64,000 nt of DNA from Paludibacteraceae bacterium (GTDB lineage Bacteria; Bacteroidota; Bacteroidia; Bacteroidales; Paludibacteraceae): contig JAEERP010000013.1 of the NCBI GenBank assembly GCA_016285885.1, positions 1 to 64,000 on the forward strand, in the 5' to 3' direction. Every line of letters begins with the position of its first letter. Position 1 is the first letter of the stretch. Below, piece after piece: positions 53,800 through 61,986 of this stretch. The position numbers and the translations under genes were made by a program. The notes under the pieces were generated by a model, which worked only from the letters and a program-made list of their open reading frames with translations, was not told the DNA's origin and did not search any database.

Positions 53800-55434
53800 A
53801 TGAATCAAAAGAAGGAAAACTGGGGATCACGGGTCGGACTCATCCTGGCGATGGCGGGAAGCGCCGTAGGCATCGGCAACTTCCTGCGGTTTCCCATCCA
53901 AGCCATCCAGAACGGTGGCGGCGCCTTCATCATCCCCTATATCGTGTCGTTCGTCCTCCTAGGTCTGCCTTTGGTCATGGTGGAATGGTCGACGGGCAAG
54001 TTCGGCGGGCTGCACGGGCACCACTCGCCCCCGATGATCATGCAACGGCTGGACCACCACAAGATCTGGCGCTACACGGGCTCCCTGGGCCTCTTCTCCA
54101 GCCTTATCATCTCCTCCTACTACTGCTACATAGAGAGTTGGATCCTTTCCTATGCGATACACTCGGTGATCGGTTCGTTCAAAGGCATGACGGAAACGGA
54201 GATCTCCGCCTTCTTCGACACCTACCTGAACCTCAAGGAGTCCACCTTCGGAATCCCCTACGACACCCTGCTCTGCTTCATCTTCTGCCTATGGCTGAAC
54301 ATCTTCATCATCAGCAAGGGCATCAACAAAGGTATCGAACGGGTCGCTAAGATATGCATGCCGATGTTGCTGTTCTTCGGACTGTTCCTCGTCGTCAAGG
54401 CATACTCCCTCAAGGCGGGCGACAATGGCGCCATCTGCGACGGGACGACCGCCATCGACTTCCTTTGGACACCAGACCTCGACTCCCTATCCAACCCTAA
54501 GATATGGTTGGCGGCGGCGGGACAGGTCTTCTTCACGCTCTCCCTCGGCATGGGAGCCATACAGACCTACGCCTCCTACTTGAAGCGGGACGAGGACATC
54601 GCCCTCAGCTCCATGACCTCCGCCTTCACCAACGAATTCACGGAGATCATCCTCGGTAGCGCCATCATCATACCGATCGCGGTGGGCTACCTCGGCATCG
54701 ACAAGGTGGTCAAGCTGGCGCAGACGGGAGGATTCGGACTGGGGTTCCGCACCATGCCTTATCTTTTCGGACAATGGGGAGATTTCCTGTCGGCCTTAGC
54801 GGGGCTTGCCTTCTTCGGTCTGCTCTTCTTCGCCGCCATCACCTCCTCGCTCTCCACCACGCAACCCTTCGTGGCCTTCCTATCCAACAGCTATAACTGG
54901 TCGCAGAAAAGCACCTCCTACACACTCGGCGCGATCATTCTCATCATCGCCCTGCCGTGCATCTTCTTCTTCGAGAATGGAGTGTTCGACCAATACGATT
55001 TCTGGGGAGGCACCGTGGCCCTCTTCCTCTTCGCCACCATAGAAGCCATCGCCTTCTCATGGGTGATGGGCATCGAGAAGGGGTGGAAACTGATCAACTA
55101 CCATGCGGACATGCAGATACCGAAGTTCTTCAAATACGTGCTGAAATATGTCACGCCGACCATGCTGATCACCATCTTCCTCGCCGCCCTCTTCAAACCG
55201 AAGAACGACGACTGGTCTCTGATCAGCCTGAAGGGTTGGCCGTTGGACGACTCCGCCATCATAGCGGAGCTGACCCACCAAGGCATCTCGGCAGACGACC
55301 CGAACATCGCCTACATCGACGGGGCAAGGATCGGCATGGCCATACTCCTGGTGCTTATTTGCGTACTAATCTGGCATGCGTCCTACACCAGGGAACAACG
55401 CATCCTCAAAGAAAGAAGGGAGGGTAAATCATGA
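53800..55434 (+). CDS. Sodium-dependent NSS-family transporter
   Basis: 544 residues with 11-12 membrane helices. TM1 carries the sodium/substrate site in VGLILAMAGSAVGIGNFLRF and the unwound NGGGAFIIPYI follows; QVFFTLSLGMGAIQTYASYL matches TM6. Probably imports amino acids (bacterial members carry Met, Trp, Leu, Tyr); the substrate cannot be told. Its stop overlaps the ATG of the following 39-residue gene (ATGA), a known arrangement for MetP/MetS transporters. Confidence 0.9.
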   Translation: MNQKKENWGSRVGLILAMAGSAVGIGNFLRFPIQAIQNGGGAFIIPYIVSFVLLGLPLVMVEWSTGKFGGLHGHHSPPMIMQRLDHHKIWRYTGSLGLFSSLIISSYYCYIESWILSYAIHSVIGSFKGMTETEISAFFDTYLNLKESTFGIPYDTLLCFIFCLWLNIFIISKGINKGIERVAKICMPMLLFFGLFLVVKAYSLKAGDNGAICDGTTAIDFLWTPDLDSLSNPKIWLAAAGQVFFTLSLGMGAIQTYASYLKRDEDIALSSMTSAFTNEFTEIILGSAIIIPIAVGYLGIDKVVKLAQTGGFGLGFRTMPYLFGQWGDFLSALAGLAFFGLLFFAAITSSLSTTQPFVAFLSNSYNWSQKSTSYTLGAIILIIALPCIFFFENGVFDQYDFWGGTVALFLFATIEAIAFSWVMGIEKGWKLINYHADMQIPKFFKYVLKYVTPTMLITIFLAALFKPKNDDWSLISLKGWPLDDSAIIAELTHQGISADDPNIAYIDGARIGMAILLVLICVLIWHASYTREQRILKERREGKS

Positions 55435-55550
55435 AAACATCCGTTCTATTCATGCTCATCGTACAGGGTACCGTGACCGTCATACTCGGCATCCTCTTCT
55501 ATAAGGTATTGACCATCGGGAAGAAGAGAAAGAAGGAAAGTAAGGATTAA
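55431..55550 (+). CDS. MetS-like small subunit of the NSS transporter
   Basis: 39 residues: one membrane helix (SVLFMLIVQGTVTVILGILF) and a basic tail ending GKKRKKESKD. It overlaps the transporter stop by ATGA, so it is translationally coupled. Corynebacterium MetS, an essential partner of the NSS-family MetP, has this size and layout; the identification rests on that context. Too short for standard ORF lists. Confidence 0.75.
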   Translation: MKTSVLFMLIVQGTVTVILGILFYKVLTIGKKRKKESKD

Positions 55551-55562
55551 AAGATTGCTTCC

Positions 55563-56237
55563 CTACTCTACCGCCGACAACGCATCATACGACTCCACCA
55601 ACGTCGCACCGCCCAGCACATACCTGAAGCCCAAAGAGATAGTATTGCTACGGAATCTGCCATGGAAAGCGCGCTCGTCCGCATTCACCAAATCGAAGGC
55701 GTAACGATAGGAGAGCATCAACTTCCAGTTCTCGTTAAGGTTATATCCGAACTCTGTGCCAAGCGACATGCCGAAGCATTGGTTCATCTCCTTGTTGTCC
55801 AACTCATACCTGCGATGCTCCTCGCCATTATAGAACATAGTAGGTGTTTTTTGGCTAATGAAGAAATCCCCCTGTATGCCGTAGGAGAATCCCAACCAGA
55901 AGTCTGATATAGGGAAACGGTACGTCAACAAGACAGGCAAGGTGAAGTAGCGGAAACGACATGTGCTAGGAGCCTCACCATCCCACTCGTCGGTAGGCTC
56001 AAGCCTATAGCACTTGGTGACATGCGCCGCCCCGAAGCCTAGATACCAATTGGGTGCGAACGAATAGGACGCCCTGAACTCAGGAAGGAAAGAGATAGCG
56101 TTCTTCATGAGGAAATTAGGCTCGTCCGCCCTATTGGAGCGGGAGATGGATGCTCCCAGATCCACACCAAATTCCCACTGGGCACTCGCCAACAGAGGGG
56201 CGAGGGAGAGCAATATCAGACTAAATATACGTTTCAT
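55563..56237 (-). CDS. Outer-membrane beta-barrel protein
   Basis: 224 residues; signal peptide (FSLILLSLAPLLASAQ), then FGVDLGASISRSN and alternating aromatic strands (WYLGFGAAHVT, YFTLPVLLTYRF, LSYRYAFDLVNADE), with SNTISLGFRYVLGG near the end. It resembles PorT/OMP_b-brl-type proteins. A short tail after the last strand is atypical. Role unknown; it is separate from the neighbours. Confidence 0.72.
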   Translation of the reverse strand: MKRIFSLILLSLAPLLASAQWEFGVDLGASISRSNRADEPNFLMKNAISFLPEFRASYSFAPNWYLGFGAAHVTKCYRLEPTDEWDGEAPSTCRFRYFTLPVLLTYRFPISDFWLGFSYGIQGDFFISQKTPTMFYNGEEHRRYELDNKEMNQCFGMSLGTEFGYNLNENWKLMLSYRYAFDLVNADERAFHGRFRSNTISLGFRYVLGGATLVESYDALSAVE

Positions 56238-56285
56238 ACATCAACTTTTCCGCAAAGATAAACAAATCTACCAATGTAACGGAAA

Positions 56286-57203
56286 TCATTTCCGCTTATT
56301 ATCCTTCGCAGGAAGATATAACGACCAAGAGCCACCCTCTTTCGTGACGGAGAGCTTATATTCGGCGCCCTCCAGGATCGGGCAGTTATACCCCTCATGG
56401 CCGACCGGCACGCCGAAAAGGACTGGATAGTCATACCCATCCACCGCTTCACGGATTACCTTCTCCGCAGAGACCAGCGTCGGATCTTCAGGGATGTCGG
56501 AGAAACAACCAACCACCAGTCCGGCCAAGTCCTTGAGCACACCACCCAGGCGCAGGTTATTCATCATACGGTCGATATGGTAGAGCCGCTCGCTCAGGTC
56601 CTCGACGAAGAGGATCTTCCCCCGCATATCCACGTCGTAAGGCGTGCCGCGCAGGGCGTAGAGCAAGGAGAGGTTACCACCGAAGACAGGGGCATGGACC
56701 TCCCCCAACCTATTCAGCGGAGAGGCCTCCACGGCGCACTCCACACGCTTGCCCTTCAGCAGGTCGCGGAGGGCGGTGGCGGATTTGCTGTTGGAGGAGA
56801 TAGCCTTAGCCATCACCCCATGGAGCGAAGCATAGCCATGCTGATGGAAAGAGGCGTGCAGGGCGGTCACGTCGCTGAAGCCGATCAACCACTTCGGCGA
56901 CTGGGCGAACTTCGTGAAGTCCAGCTTGTCCACGATGCGCATGCAGCCATATCCGCCACGTGCGCAGAGGATAGCCGAGACGGCGGGGTCGTCCATCGCC
57001 AGCTGCAAATCCAGCAGACGATCCTCGTCCGATGCGGAGAACCTTCCGCAATTACCCTTCGCCGTGAAACCCACCTGGGCCACGAAGCCCCACTTGTGCA
57101 GGCGGGCGCATGCCCCGTCTATCAACGCAGGATCCACCGCACCCGCAGGCGCCACGATGGCGATCTTATCGCCCTTCTTCAAATATCTCGGTTGAACTAT
57201 CAT
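56286..57203 (-). CDS. Muramoyltetrapeptide (LD-) carboxypeptidase, S66 family
   Basis: 305 residues: LKKGDKIAIVAPAGAVDP, CARGGYGCMRIVDKLDF, the nucleophile Ser in IGFSDVTALHASFHQHG and catalytic Glu/His regions (LFVEDLSERLYHID and PVGHEGYNCPIL). Removes the terminal D-Ala from murein tetrapeptides during cell-wall recycling in the cytosol. Length and motifs are those of LdcA. A single gene on the minus strand. Confidence 0.9.
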   Translation of the reverse strand: MIVQPRYLKKGDKIAIVAPAGAVDPALIDGACARLHKWGFVAQVGFTAKGNCGRFSASDEDRLLDLQLAMDDPAVSAILCARGGYGCMRIVDKLDFTKFAQSPKWLIGFSDVTALHASFHQHGYASLHGVMAKAISSNSKSATALRDLLKGKRVECAVEASPLNRLGEVHAPVFGGNLSLLYALRGTPYDVDMRGKILFVEDLSERLYHIDRMMNNLRLGGVLKDLAGLVVGCFSDIPEDPTLVSAEKVIREAVDGYDYPVLFGVPVGHEGYNCPILEGAEYKLSVTKEGGSWSLYLPAKDNKRK

Positions 57204-57372
57204 ATACGTCCCTTTCTTTTTCTTACAAAGTTAAGAGGAAAAAGAGAAAGTGGCAATGGAAATCATGAATTAAGAGGTAAAAATTAAGTATAAGGGAATT
57301 ATCCGTGCCGGGCATGCGATGGGACCGTCACACATCCAACTTTTATTGCGGCACCTGTTCAGGGGGTACAAA
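57204..57372. other. Intergenic before the REP module
   Basis: Mixed AT-rich sequence between ldcA-like gene and the first REP module; no gene seen. Confidence 0.4.
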
Positions 57373-57541
57373 TTACCATGTCACATCCAACACCCAGGGC
57401 GCTGCCCTGGGCTATATAAAGGGTTGCCCCTACGGGGCGAAACAGCACCACCTCGGGAATGACGCATAGAGAATGTTCAATGAGCGTTCCCTGTCCGCCC
57501 TGTAAGGGCATATCATTATCTAGCCCAGGGTAACACCCTGG
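57373..57541 (+). repeat. 169-bp REP-type module, copy 1
   Basis: Contains hairpins ccagggcgctgccctgg, gcccctacggggc, gccctgtaagggc and cccagggtaacaccctggg. It recurs at 58347-58515 in the same orientation with the same length and about eight substitutions (~95% identical). The two copies frame the RAYT gene. Confidence 0.9.
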
Positions 57542-57566
57542 GTCATACAACCAACACACGAGCATT

Positions 57567-57585
57567 CGCCCTGTAAGGGCAAAAG
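57567..57585 (+). repeat. Inner inverted repeat of the RAYT unit, left
   Basis: cgccctgtaagggcaaaag is the exact reverse complement of 58325-58343. Each also contains a short palindrome (gccctgtaagggc). Together they bracket the transposase gene inside the two REP modules. Confidence 0.85.
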
Positions 57586-57657
57586 AATCAAAGGCCCTAC
57601 GAAATATTATTTAATGTAGAATTTACATTTATTATTGCGTAACAAAAAAGGAAATGT

Positions 57658-57665
57658 TATTTTTG
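57658..57665 (+). promoter_or_regulatory. -7 box of the RAYT gene
   Basis: TATTTTTG (TAnnTTTG) with a TTG (57635-57637) 20 nt upstream; about 94 bp before the ATG at 57759. Confidence 0.5.
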
Positions 57666-57758
57666 CATACAAAACAAGCCCCTCAAGGCAACCCAACCTG
57701 CCTAGTTGGGAAAGAACAGATGTCAAATGCACCATATAAGCGCAAAAAAAATAATATC

Positions 57759-58226
57759 ATGTCCCAATCATTATGTAAAATTTATCTGCACATTGTTTTC
57801 CACATCAAAACAAGTAGTCCAAACATCGACGAAAAAGATTTTAAACGAGTCCATTCGTACATTAGACGGTTGGTGGATTCTACCGGTTGCTACGCAATTC
57901 AGGTCGGTGGAATAGGTGATCATGTCCATATCGTGTGTTCATTATCCCGAAAAGAGAACGTTGCACATCTAGTAGAGGAACTGAAGCGAAACAGTAGTCG
58001 ATGGTTAAAAACAATATCCCTGCGATACAAAGACTTCGCATGGCAAGGCGGGTATGGAGCATTCTCCGTCAGTCAATCCGTTGTAGATAAAACGATTGAA
58101 TATGTTCGTAATCAAAAAGTTCATCATCAAAACAGTCATTTAAAGAAGAATACTTGCGATTCTTGGAACTATACCACATTGAATACGATGAGCAACATTT
58201 GTTTTCGGATTGATGTCATCTCATAG
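57759..58226 (+). pseudogene. REP-associated tyrosine transposase (RAYT, IS200/IS605-type Y1), C-terminal frameshift
   Basis: Residues MSQSLCKIYLHIVFHIKTS, the HUH motif GDHVHIVC and the catalytic Tyr in KTIEYVRNQKVHH are intact. After this point the frame departs from the family: the usual ending FKEEYLRFLELYHIEYDEQH is present one frame over (stop at 58211-58213). One missing A in the short A run at 58129-58132 would account for it. The actual reading frame therefore ends about 30 residues later with an unrelated tail (stop 58224-58226). The catalytic core is complete, so activity may be reduced rather than lost. Single gene between REP modules. Confidence 0.8.
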
Positions 58227-58324
58227 ACGATGTCCGATGACATATAATGACAGAACTTCAAGATGAAAACAGTACCATAAATGGGCTTGGTGAAAAACGT
58301 ACATATATATTCATTCAACCAACA

Positions 58325-58343
58325 CTTTTGCCCTTACAGGGCG
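58325..58343 (+). repeat. Inner inverted repeat of the RAYT unit, right
   Basis: cttttgcccttacagggcg, exact reverse complement of 57567-57585; directly precedes the second REP module. Confidence 0.85.
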
Positions 58344-58346
58344 CAT

Positions 58347-58515
58347 TTACCATGTCACATCCAACACCCAGGGCGCTGCCCTGGGCTATATAAAGGGTTG
58401 CCCCTACGGGGCGAAACAGCACCACATCGGGGATGACGCATGGAGAATTTCCAACGAGTGTTCCCTGTCCGCCCTGCAAGGGCATATCATTATCTAGCCC
58501 AGGGTAACACCCTGG
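58347..58515 (+). repeat. 169-bp REP-type module, copy 2
   Basis: Direct repeat of 57373-57541, same length, about eight differences, including one (tgcaagg for tgtaagg) inside a hairpin arm. Follows the RAYT gene and ends 17 bp before the stop of the lamin-tail gene. Confidence 0.9.
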
Positions 58516-58532
58516 AAACCGAACACCACCCA

Positions 58533-60023
58533 TCACCTCGAAACCGTCACCACAAACCGCCGATTGACCATGTCACCCGACGGATGAATCGCCTGTACCA
58601 CAACGATATACGGTGCGACGGCAACCAATGCGCCTCCGTCCGTGCGGCCATCCCAAACCAGCTCGCCCGACACGGAAAGGGGCAACGAATGGCCTAACGT
58701 CCGCACCACCGCACCGTTCAACGCATAGACACACACGTTCGCCAAATAGCCGGGCTTGTCCAGGTTGTAACGCAGGTGCCAGAACCCGGAGGCTTCAAGA
58801 TAGGGGGCACACAACGGATCGGCCTCGAAAAGGATGTCCTCGACCGCCATCATCGCCTGGTTCTCACAGCCCGGAGAGGCATAGCCCGTCGCAGGGGAGG
58901 CGGAGGTCCACGACGAACCCTCTAAGGAGACACGCTCCAACGAGACCCCCACCCCCTTGTCAGGCACCCCCTCCACGTGCAGGTCGGGGGCGAAATAGGC
59001 CTCGTCGATCAAGAGGGAATCGGACGTGCGAAAGAGGGAGACCCATCCCCCGGCATTGTTCAGGGCCGCCATGTTGGACATTGGCACCATCGCCCCGTCG
59101 GACGCACACGAAGAGAGAACACCCAACTTCTCGGGATATTTTGTAACCACCTTATACTCATCAGGATAGATCAACGAAGAGGTGGAGGCAATCCGCTTAC
59201 CATAGGTAACCGCACCATCCTTCTTCCTCGCCGCAAGGCTAAGTCCGGACAAGTCGATGACCTTGTCGGAACGGTTATAGATCTCCACGAACTCTGCCCC
59301 ATCCGCAGACGGAGCGAACATGATTTCCGTGAAAATCAAATCGTTAGGTTCAGGCAAAGAGGGCGGGTCAGGCACGAAAGCCGCTTCACCCTCCACCGTC
59401 CAACCCGAGAAGGAGAAGGTGTTCGCCTTCGACTTAGGATACTTGCAATAGATGCCCGAGTAGGAGGCTTGCGTCAAGGTGTTATCGGTGACGGAGAGCT
59501 CCTGACGAAACGACTCCTCGTCATTCAGTCTGGAGTAGACCACCCATTCGCCCGCACTGCTACGGGTCACCCGCACCTCCACACGCAGCAACTTCTCGTT
59601 CGGCGGAGGGAGGAGCCTCATCGTGTCCCCCTTCGCCAAGGTGACCACGCTCCCGCTTTCCTTGCGGAAGCATAAAGAGATCTGTCGTTTGGAATCACCC
59701 AAGCGCAGGAAATAACCGGAGGAGGAACCATCGATCGCCGGCGCATCGACCGCCAAATAGTAACGGGCGAAACATGAGCCGGTCGGCTGGGCCATGGAGA
59801 CGGAGAGGCCCCACTCCGCATCGTCCATCGCGACAGAAGGGGCGAAGAGATAGCTCTCACCGGCTACATTGTTCGAGGAAGAAACCACCCCGTCGGCGAC
59901 CGAAAAGAGAGAATCCGTGCCCACACAATAAGAGGGAATCACACCATCCGCAAAGGATACATTCAGCTGAGCAAACACACAGAAAGGGCACAAAAAAGCC
60001 CACACAAACAAAAATTTTTTCAT
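58533..60023 (-). CDS. Exported lamin-tail-domain (LTD) protein
   Basis: 496 residues: a signal peptide (FLFVWAFLCPFCVFAQ), an N-terminal beta/laminin-G-like part, an LTD domain beginning NDLIFTEIMFAPSADGAEFV with EIYNRSDKVIDLSGL and the ending SPATGYASPGCENQ, and a C-terminal FlgD-Ig-like domain (VYALNGAVVRTLGHSL, LVWDGRTDGGALVAVAPYIV). LTD proteins in Bacteroidota are surface or periplasmic, of unclear function; some are T9SS cargo. Divergent from asd. Confidence 0.82.
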   Translation of the reverse strand: MKKFLFVWAFLCPFCVFAQLNVSFADGVIPSYCVGTDSLFSVADGVVSSSNNVAGESYLFAPSVAMDDAEWGLSVSMAQPTGSCFARYYLAVDAPAIDGSSSGYFLRLGDSKRQISLCFRKESGSVVTLAKGDTMRLLPPPNEKLLRVEVRVTRSSAGEWVVYSRLNDEESFRQELSVTDNTLTQASYSGIYCKYPKSKANTFSFSGWTVEGEAAFVPDPPSLPEPNDLIFTEIMFAPSADGAEFVEIYNRSDKVIDLSGLSLAARKKDGAVTYGKRIASTSSLIYPDEYKVVTKYPEKLGVLSSCASDGAMVPMSNMAALNNAGGWVSLFRTSDSLLIDEAYFAPDLHVEGVPDKGVGVSLERVSLEGSSWTSASPATGYASPGCENQAMMAVEDILFEADPLCAPYLEASGFWHLRYNLDKPGYLANVCVYALNGAVVRTLGHSLPLSVSGELVWDGRTDGGALVAVAPYIVVVQAIHPSGDMVNRRFVVTVSR

Positions 60024-60072
60024 TCAACAATAACTTTTATAATTAATTACTACAAGTAAACCGCAAACAAAT

Positions 60073-60080
60073 TATCTTTG
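60073..60080 (+). promoter_or_regulatory. -7 box of asd
   Basis: TATCTTTG, exact TAnnTTTG match, 85 bp before the ATG. Confidence 0.55.
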
Positions 60081-60165
60081 CAGAAAATTAGAGGATGGCA
60101 AACACATCCTTCTCGCAAAAGTATAAAATATTGAGAAAATTCATATAAAAAATTACAAAAGAAAA

Positions 60166-61176
60166 ATGAGAGTAGCAATCGTTGGAACAAGCGGCGCAGT
60201 GGGACAGGAATTCCTCCGCGTATTAGCAGAACGTAATTTCCCGTTGGATGACTTAGTACTGTTCGGATCGTCTAGAAGTGCAGGACGCACATACGAATTC
60301 AAAGGCAAGCAATACACCGTCAAGGAGTTGAAGCACAATGACGACTTCAAGGGTGTGGACATCGCCTTCACCTCCGCAGGAGCCAGCATCTCGAAGGAGT
60401 TCGCCGAGGACATCACCAAGTACGGTGCCGTAATGATTGACAACTCCAGCGCATTCCGCATGGACAATGATGTTCCATTGGTTGTGCCTGAGTGCAATGC
60501 GGAAGACGCGCTCAACCGTCCGAGAGGCATCATCGCCAACCCTAACTGCACCACCATCATGATGGTAGTGGCTTTGCAACCACTCGAGAAGATCAGCCAC
60601 ATCAAACGTATCCACATCGCCAGCTACCAAGCGGCCAGCGGCGCAGGTGCGGCAGCCATGGCGGAGTTGGAGCAGCAGTACAGGGAAGTGTTGGACAACA
60701 AGCCTGTAACCGTCAATAAGTTCGCTTACCAATTGGCATACAACGTCATCCCTCAAATCGATGTCTTCACAGACAACGGATACACGAAAGAGGAGATGAA
60801 GATGTTCAACGAGACGAAGAAGATCATGCACAGCGACGTGAATTGTTCAGCGATGTGCGTGCGCGTGCCTTCCCTCCGTTCCCACTCAGAGTCCATTTGG
60901 ATCGAGACAGAGAAGCCTATCAGCGTGGAGCAAGCACAGAAAGCCTTCGCCGAGGGTGAGGGTCTGCAGTTGATGGATGATCCAGCCAACAAGAAATACC
61001 CAATGCCTCTCTTCTTGGCAGGCAAGGACGATGTATACGTAGGACGTGTACGCAAGGACTTGGCGAACGAGAACGGCTTGACCTTCTGGATCGTAGGCGA
61101 CCAAATCAAGAAGGGCGCCGCTTTGAACGCTGTACAAATCGCAGAATACCTCATCAAGGTAGGAAACGTAAAATAA
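60166..61176 (+). CDS. asd: Aspartate-semialdehyde dehydrogenase
   Basis: 336 residues: an NADP-binding [40 protein letters not shown], the catalytic Cys in [30 protein letters not shown] and the C-terminal His/Arg region ([17 protein letters not shown]). Makes aspartate semialdehyde for Lys/DAP, Thr and Met synthesis. A monocistronic gene with a clear promoter and a terminator at 61195-61224. Confidence 0.96.
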   Translation: MRVAIVGTSGAVGQEFLRVLAERNFPLDDLVLFGSSRSAGRTYEFKGKQYTVKELKHNDDFKGVDIAFTSAGASISKEFAEDITKYGAVMIDNSSAFRMDNDVPLVVPECNAEDALNRPRGIIANPNCTTIMMVVALQPLEKISHIKRIHIASYQAASGAGAAAMAELEQQYREVLDNKPVTVNKFAYQLAYNVIPQIDVFTDNGYTKEEMKMFNETKKIMHSDVNCSAMCVRVPSLRSHSESIWIETEKPISVEQAQKAFAEGEGLQLMDDPANKKYPMPLFLAGKDDVYVGRVRKDLANENGLTFWIVGDQIKKGAALNAVQIAEYLIKVGNVK

Positions 61177-61194
61177 TAATTGATTATCACAAGG

Positions 61195-61232
61195 GAATGG
61201 TTGTGTGGGAACATGCAACCATTCTTTTTTTT
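61195..61232 (+). terminator. Terminator after asd
   Basis: Arms gaatggttg and caaccattc (plus inner tgt/aca) followed by eight T. Confidence 0.88.
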
Positions 61233-61251
61233 ACAACCCTAAAACAAACCA

Positions 61252-61986
61252 CTACCTCATCCACCCTTCGACCCGATAGACCTTCTCCATCAGTTTACGT
61301 TCCACACCACTCGTCGAGTCCCTGAACCAAACCTCCACACGTGCGGCATAGTAATCCCCAAAGTCACCTTCATAAATTGTGAAACACTGATGATCGACCA
61401 ACTGATGGAAGGGAAAATCCTCCGTGGAACCCAACGAGACAGCTGAACGTTCAGGGATGCGATCCTCCGACAAAGGGATGTTCTCCGTCGCTTCAAAACA
61501 CTTCAGGAAGATTTTCCCGGCGGGCAATCCCTTATAATAGAAAGAATAGCAATATGACCCGTATTTCCCTGAGACCTGCAGGTAAATGCTCGTATCAGAG
61601 GCGACCACCTCTCCCGAATCAGAAGGCAACTCATAGGCGAGACCATCAGGGATCTTATGCTTCGCACCGAACCCATCAGGAGCATTCATGGCAGACAAAG
61701 AGGCAATGGGCAAAAGGAATGCCCACGAGGTCAGCGTCACCGCAACGGAGAGAAGCGTCCTCCACCATTTGCGGCACATCAGCAACACAACCCACGACGA
61801 AAGCGTGGTGACAGTAGCGACTATCAGCAAAATCGCACAGACATAATCAAGGGAAGAGGGGACCTGAGTAAATGTATAGATGGCCAATAGCAGAGACAAT
61901 ATCCCCAGCAACGGGAAGCAGAACCACCAGCGAAGCAGGAACTGCTTCACAGCACGTCCGAGAGGCCGATTCCGCTCCTCCGACAT
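61252..61986 (-). CDS. Inner-membrane protein coupled to the OmpA-family gene
   Basis: 244 residues. Three hydrophobic segments (WFCFPLLGILSLLLAIYTF, YVCAILLIVATVTTLSSWVV, WRTLLSVAVTLTSWAFLLPI) precede a beta-rich extracytoplasmic domain (ASDTSIYLQVSGKYGSYCYS, FTIYEGDFGDYYAARVEVWF). The ATG shares its A with the OmpA stop (TAATG), so translation is coupled. The family is not recognised. Coupling suggests a membrane partner of the envelope protein upstream. Confidence 0.6.
   Translation of the reverse strand: MSEERNRPLGRAVKQFLLRWWFCFPLLGILSLLLAIYTFTQVPSSLDYVCAILLIVATVTTLSSWVVLLMCRKWWRTLLSVAVTLTSWAFLLPIASLSAMNAPDGFGAKHKIPDGLAYELPSDSGEVVASDTSIYLQVSGKYGSYCYSFYYKGLPAGKIFLKCFEATENIPLSEDRIPERSAVSLGSTEDFPFHQLVDHQCFTIYEGDFGDYYAARVEVWFRDSTSGVERKLMEKVYRVEGWMR

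Noticed and set aside
57359-58536. Minus-strand frames of ~70 codons in both REP modules with near-identical translation (PGCYPGLDNDMPLQGGQGTL...)
   Set aside because: The similarity follows from the DNA repeat and the hairpins; conservation is of palindromes, no start-site or signal evidence.
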